From assembly GCA_016177915.1 (NCBI GenBank), contig JACOUI010000026.1, forward strand, positions 1 through 33,829: DNA of 33,829 nt, given 5' to 3'. The position numbers and the translations under genes are program-made. The notes beneath the pieces were generated by a model, which was given only the letters and a program-made list of their open reading frames with translations, was not told the origin of the DNA and searched no databases. Source of the stretch: Planctomycetia bacterium (GTDB taxonomy: Bacteria; Planctomycetota; Planctomycetia; Pirellulales; S012-138). This document shows positions 32,578 to 33,829 of the stretch, piece by piece (position 1 is the first letter of the stretch; every line of letters starts with the position of its first letter).

Positions 32578-33829
32578 GTGAATCGAACCTGCTGCCTCTG
32601 GATTGCGCTGGCCGTTGCGCTCCCGGGCTGCTCCGCGCCTCTGAACTTCTCGCGCGCCAACGGCTGGTTTGCCGCCGCCGAGTCCCCCGAAAAAAAACCG
32701 GCGTCAAAATCCGCGTCCGGCGACGAAACCGCCGCCGCCGATTCGTCCGCAACGACCTCTGCAAAACGCACCGCGGACGACGATGAGCGCAGCGACGGCC
32801 AAAACGTGCCGCAGCATTTGGCGCAGAATGCGCCGGACGGTGAGGCCGCCCGACGTGTAATTCCGTCCGATCGCGCAAGCACAGATCGCGAGATTCAGGA
32901 AGTCCTCGGCGAAATGGCCGGTCTCGTGCCGCCGGAGACGTTGCGGCAGTTGGAGGCCGACCTGCGCCAGGTCGAGCCGGCACAGTTGCCGATGGTCTTG
33001 CGGACCTGCCGCGCCGTCTGCGAGCGGCTGCGCAGCCAGCGGAAGGAACAACAGGCATCGGCCGTCGCCGACCGCATCGCCCAATTGGCCAACAACGCGA
33101 CCGGAACGCAACAATCGAGCAGTCCTCGCGGAGTCGAACCCGCGACGGCGCGCACGCCCTGGCAAACGCAGGTGGCGCCGTCCGAGCAAGTCACAGGCGC
33201 AAAGGCCGCTCCGCCGTCGAGCAAACAGACGGCCATCGGCGCTGCCCCAATTGCGGCGGAAACCGAACGCCCGCCAACGACCGCCTGGTCGCCTCCCGGT
33301 GAACCTCCTGTTGAAACGACCACCGGTAGCACGATGCCACCCGCCGCCTCCCATCGCGCGGCCCAGCCCAACGTATCGTTCCTCGATCCTCCGCCGGAGA
33401 ACGACGATTGGCGCAAGCATCTCGACCGCGCCATCCTGGCCCTCGAAACGGAGCTGCCCGATGCGCCGCGCACCCCGGAAGAGTCGAACCACCAGGCCAG
33501 GCTGCGGATGATGTATCTCCTGGCGGGCCGCCGGGCCGACGCCCTCCGCCCGATCGGCGGCGCCTCGCCCGAGCTGGAGGACTTCTGGACGAAGCAGCTT
33601 TACGGACTGGACACAATGCTGGACGTCGAGCGCAACGCCAGCCCCGGCCGCCGGGCCGCCGAAAGCAGCCGCTATCTGCGCGAGGCGGCCCGCCGCGCCG
33701 GCGAAATGGGCCCGCTCGTCGTCCGCAACCTGGCGTTTTGCACGAAGATCGCGTCCTTCGGCCAGTTCGAGCGGTTTTCCAGCGACCCGTTGGCGCCAGG
33801 CCAGGCGGTGCTGCTCTACGCCGAGTTGG
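32578..33829 (+). CDS. Lipoprotein, planctomycete-type hypothetical, cut by window end
   Basis: Translation from the GTG at 32578 gives 417 codons with no stop before the window end. The N-terminus MNRTCCLWIALAVALPGC has a lipobox-like LPGC with the lipid-accepting Cys18, so the protein is probably anchored to a membrane. About 80 residues of low-complexity Ala/Ser/Asp/Lys follow. A helical segment (about 100-170, with EIQEVLGEMAGLVPPETL), a second Pro/Thr/Ala linker, and a folded part from about 268 (FLDPPPENDDWRKHLDRAIL) come next. The visible end is RFSSDPLAPGQAVLLYAEL, which looks like the start of a beta-rich domain. The start is uncertain: GTG codons at 32575 and 32578 have only a weak GGTTGGG upstream. 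Confidence 0.75.
   Translation, partial: MNRTCCLWIALAVALPGCSAPLNFSRANGWFAAAESPEKKPASKSASGDETAAADSSATTSAKRTADDDERSDGQNVPQHLAQNAPDGEAARRVIPSDRASTDREIQEVLGEMAGLVPPETLRQLEADLRQVEPAQLPMVLRTCRAVCERLRSQRKEQQASAVADRIAQLANNATGTQQSSSPRGVEPATARTPWQTQVAPSEQVTGAKAAPPSSKQTAIGAAPIAAETERPPTTAWSPPGEPPVETTTGSTMPPAASHRAAQPNVSFLDPPPENDDWRKHLDRAILALETELPDAPRTPEESNHQARLRMMYLLAGRRADALRPIGGASPELEDFWTKQLYGLDTMLDVERNASPGRRAAESSRYLREAARRAGEMGPLVVRNLAFCTKIASFGQFERFSSDPLAPGQAVLLYAEL

Overview
The window is high-GC bacterial chromosome, probably from a planctomycete of the Pirellulales type. The evidence is indirect: many short palindromic repeats lie between genes, there is a Cys-rich repeat protein of the YTV-like kind, several secreted or lipid-anchored proteins match no known family, GTG and TTG starts are common, and housekeeping genes are scattered rather than grouped by pathway. 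No rRNA, tRNA, CRISPR array, transposase or prophage gene was seen. The content is mostly core metabolism, plus one accessory island (a restriction-modification pair) and much repeat structure between genes.

Layout. 1-2391 (minus): a CPBP/CAAX-type membrane protease cut by the window edge, and a PLP-dependent trans-sulfuration enzyme. 2392-3312: a palindrome cluster, a heptamer array and pyrE. 3360-5636: a secreted TPR protein, divergent from nth (5842-6507) and a small unknown gene. 7357-11849 (minus, possible operon): hisD, trpC, a TIM-barrel sugar isomerase-like protein, and a KOW-like protein with an Ala/Pro-rich tail carrying four copies of a short motif. 12004-13759 (plus): a small helical protein and a divergent phosphoglycerate kinase. 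13800-15966 (minus): a DNA methyltransferase and a candidate restriction endonuclease. 16061-21078: sthA, a GlsB/YeaQ-like membrane protein, trpE, a small c-type cytochrome and ndk. 21375-24997: a secreted beta-sandwich protein converging on a large membrane protein, with a decayed fragment of another gene between them. 25352-28785 (plus): the classic rpsO-pnp pair, then an orphan soluble histidine kinase. 29012-33829: an RlmI-like rRNA methyltransferase, a Cys-rich secreted protein, a secreted esterase, and a lipoprotein cut by the window edge.

How the genes work together. PRPP and nucleotide or aromatic amino-acid metabolism recur (pyrE, trpE, trpC, hisD, ndk), and redox and central carbon functions are present (sthA, pgk-like), but these genes are not arranged as pathway operons. 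Only rpsO-pnp, the methyltransferase/endonuclease pair and perhaps the hisD-trpC run look like functional units. The most unusual material is non-coding. There are several palindrome families, including one placed directly after stop codons with conserved flanks and changed stems. Tandem heptamer arrays sit where the ribosome binding site of pyrE and of trpC should be. A palindrome is embedded in frame in pyrE, and a copy of the 3' end of the rRNA methyltransferase gene lies 6 kb away. I found no convincing complete new multi-gene system. The best candidates for new biology are the KOW/linear-motif protein and the repeat families.
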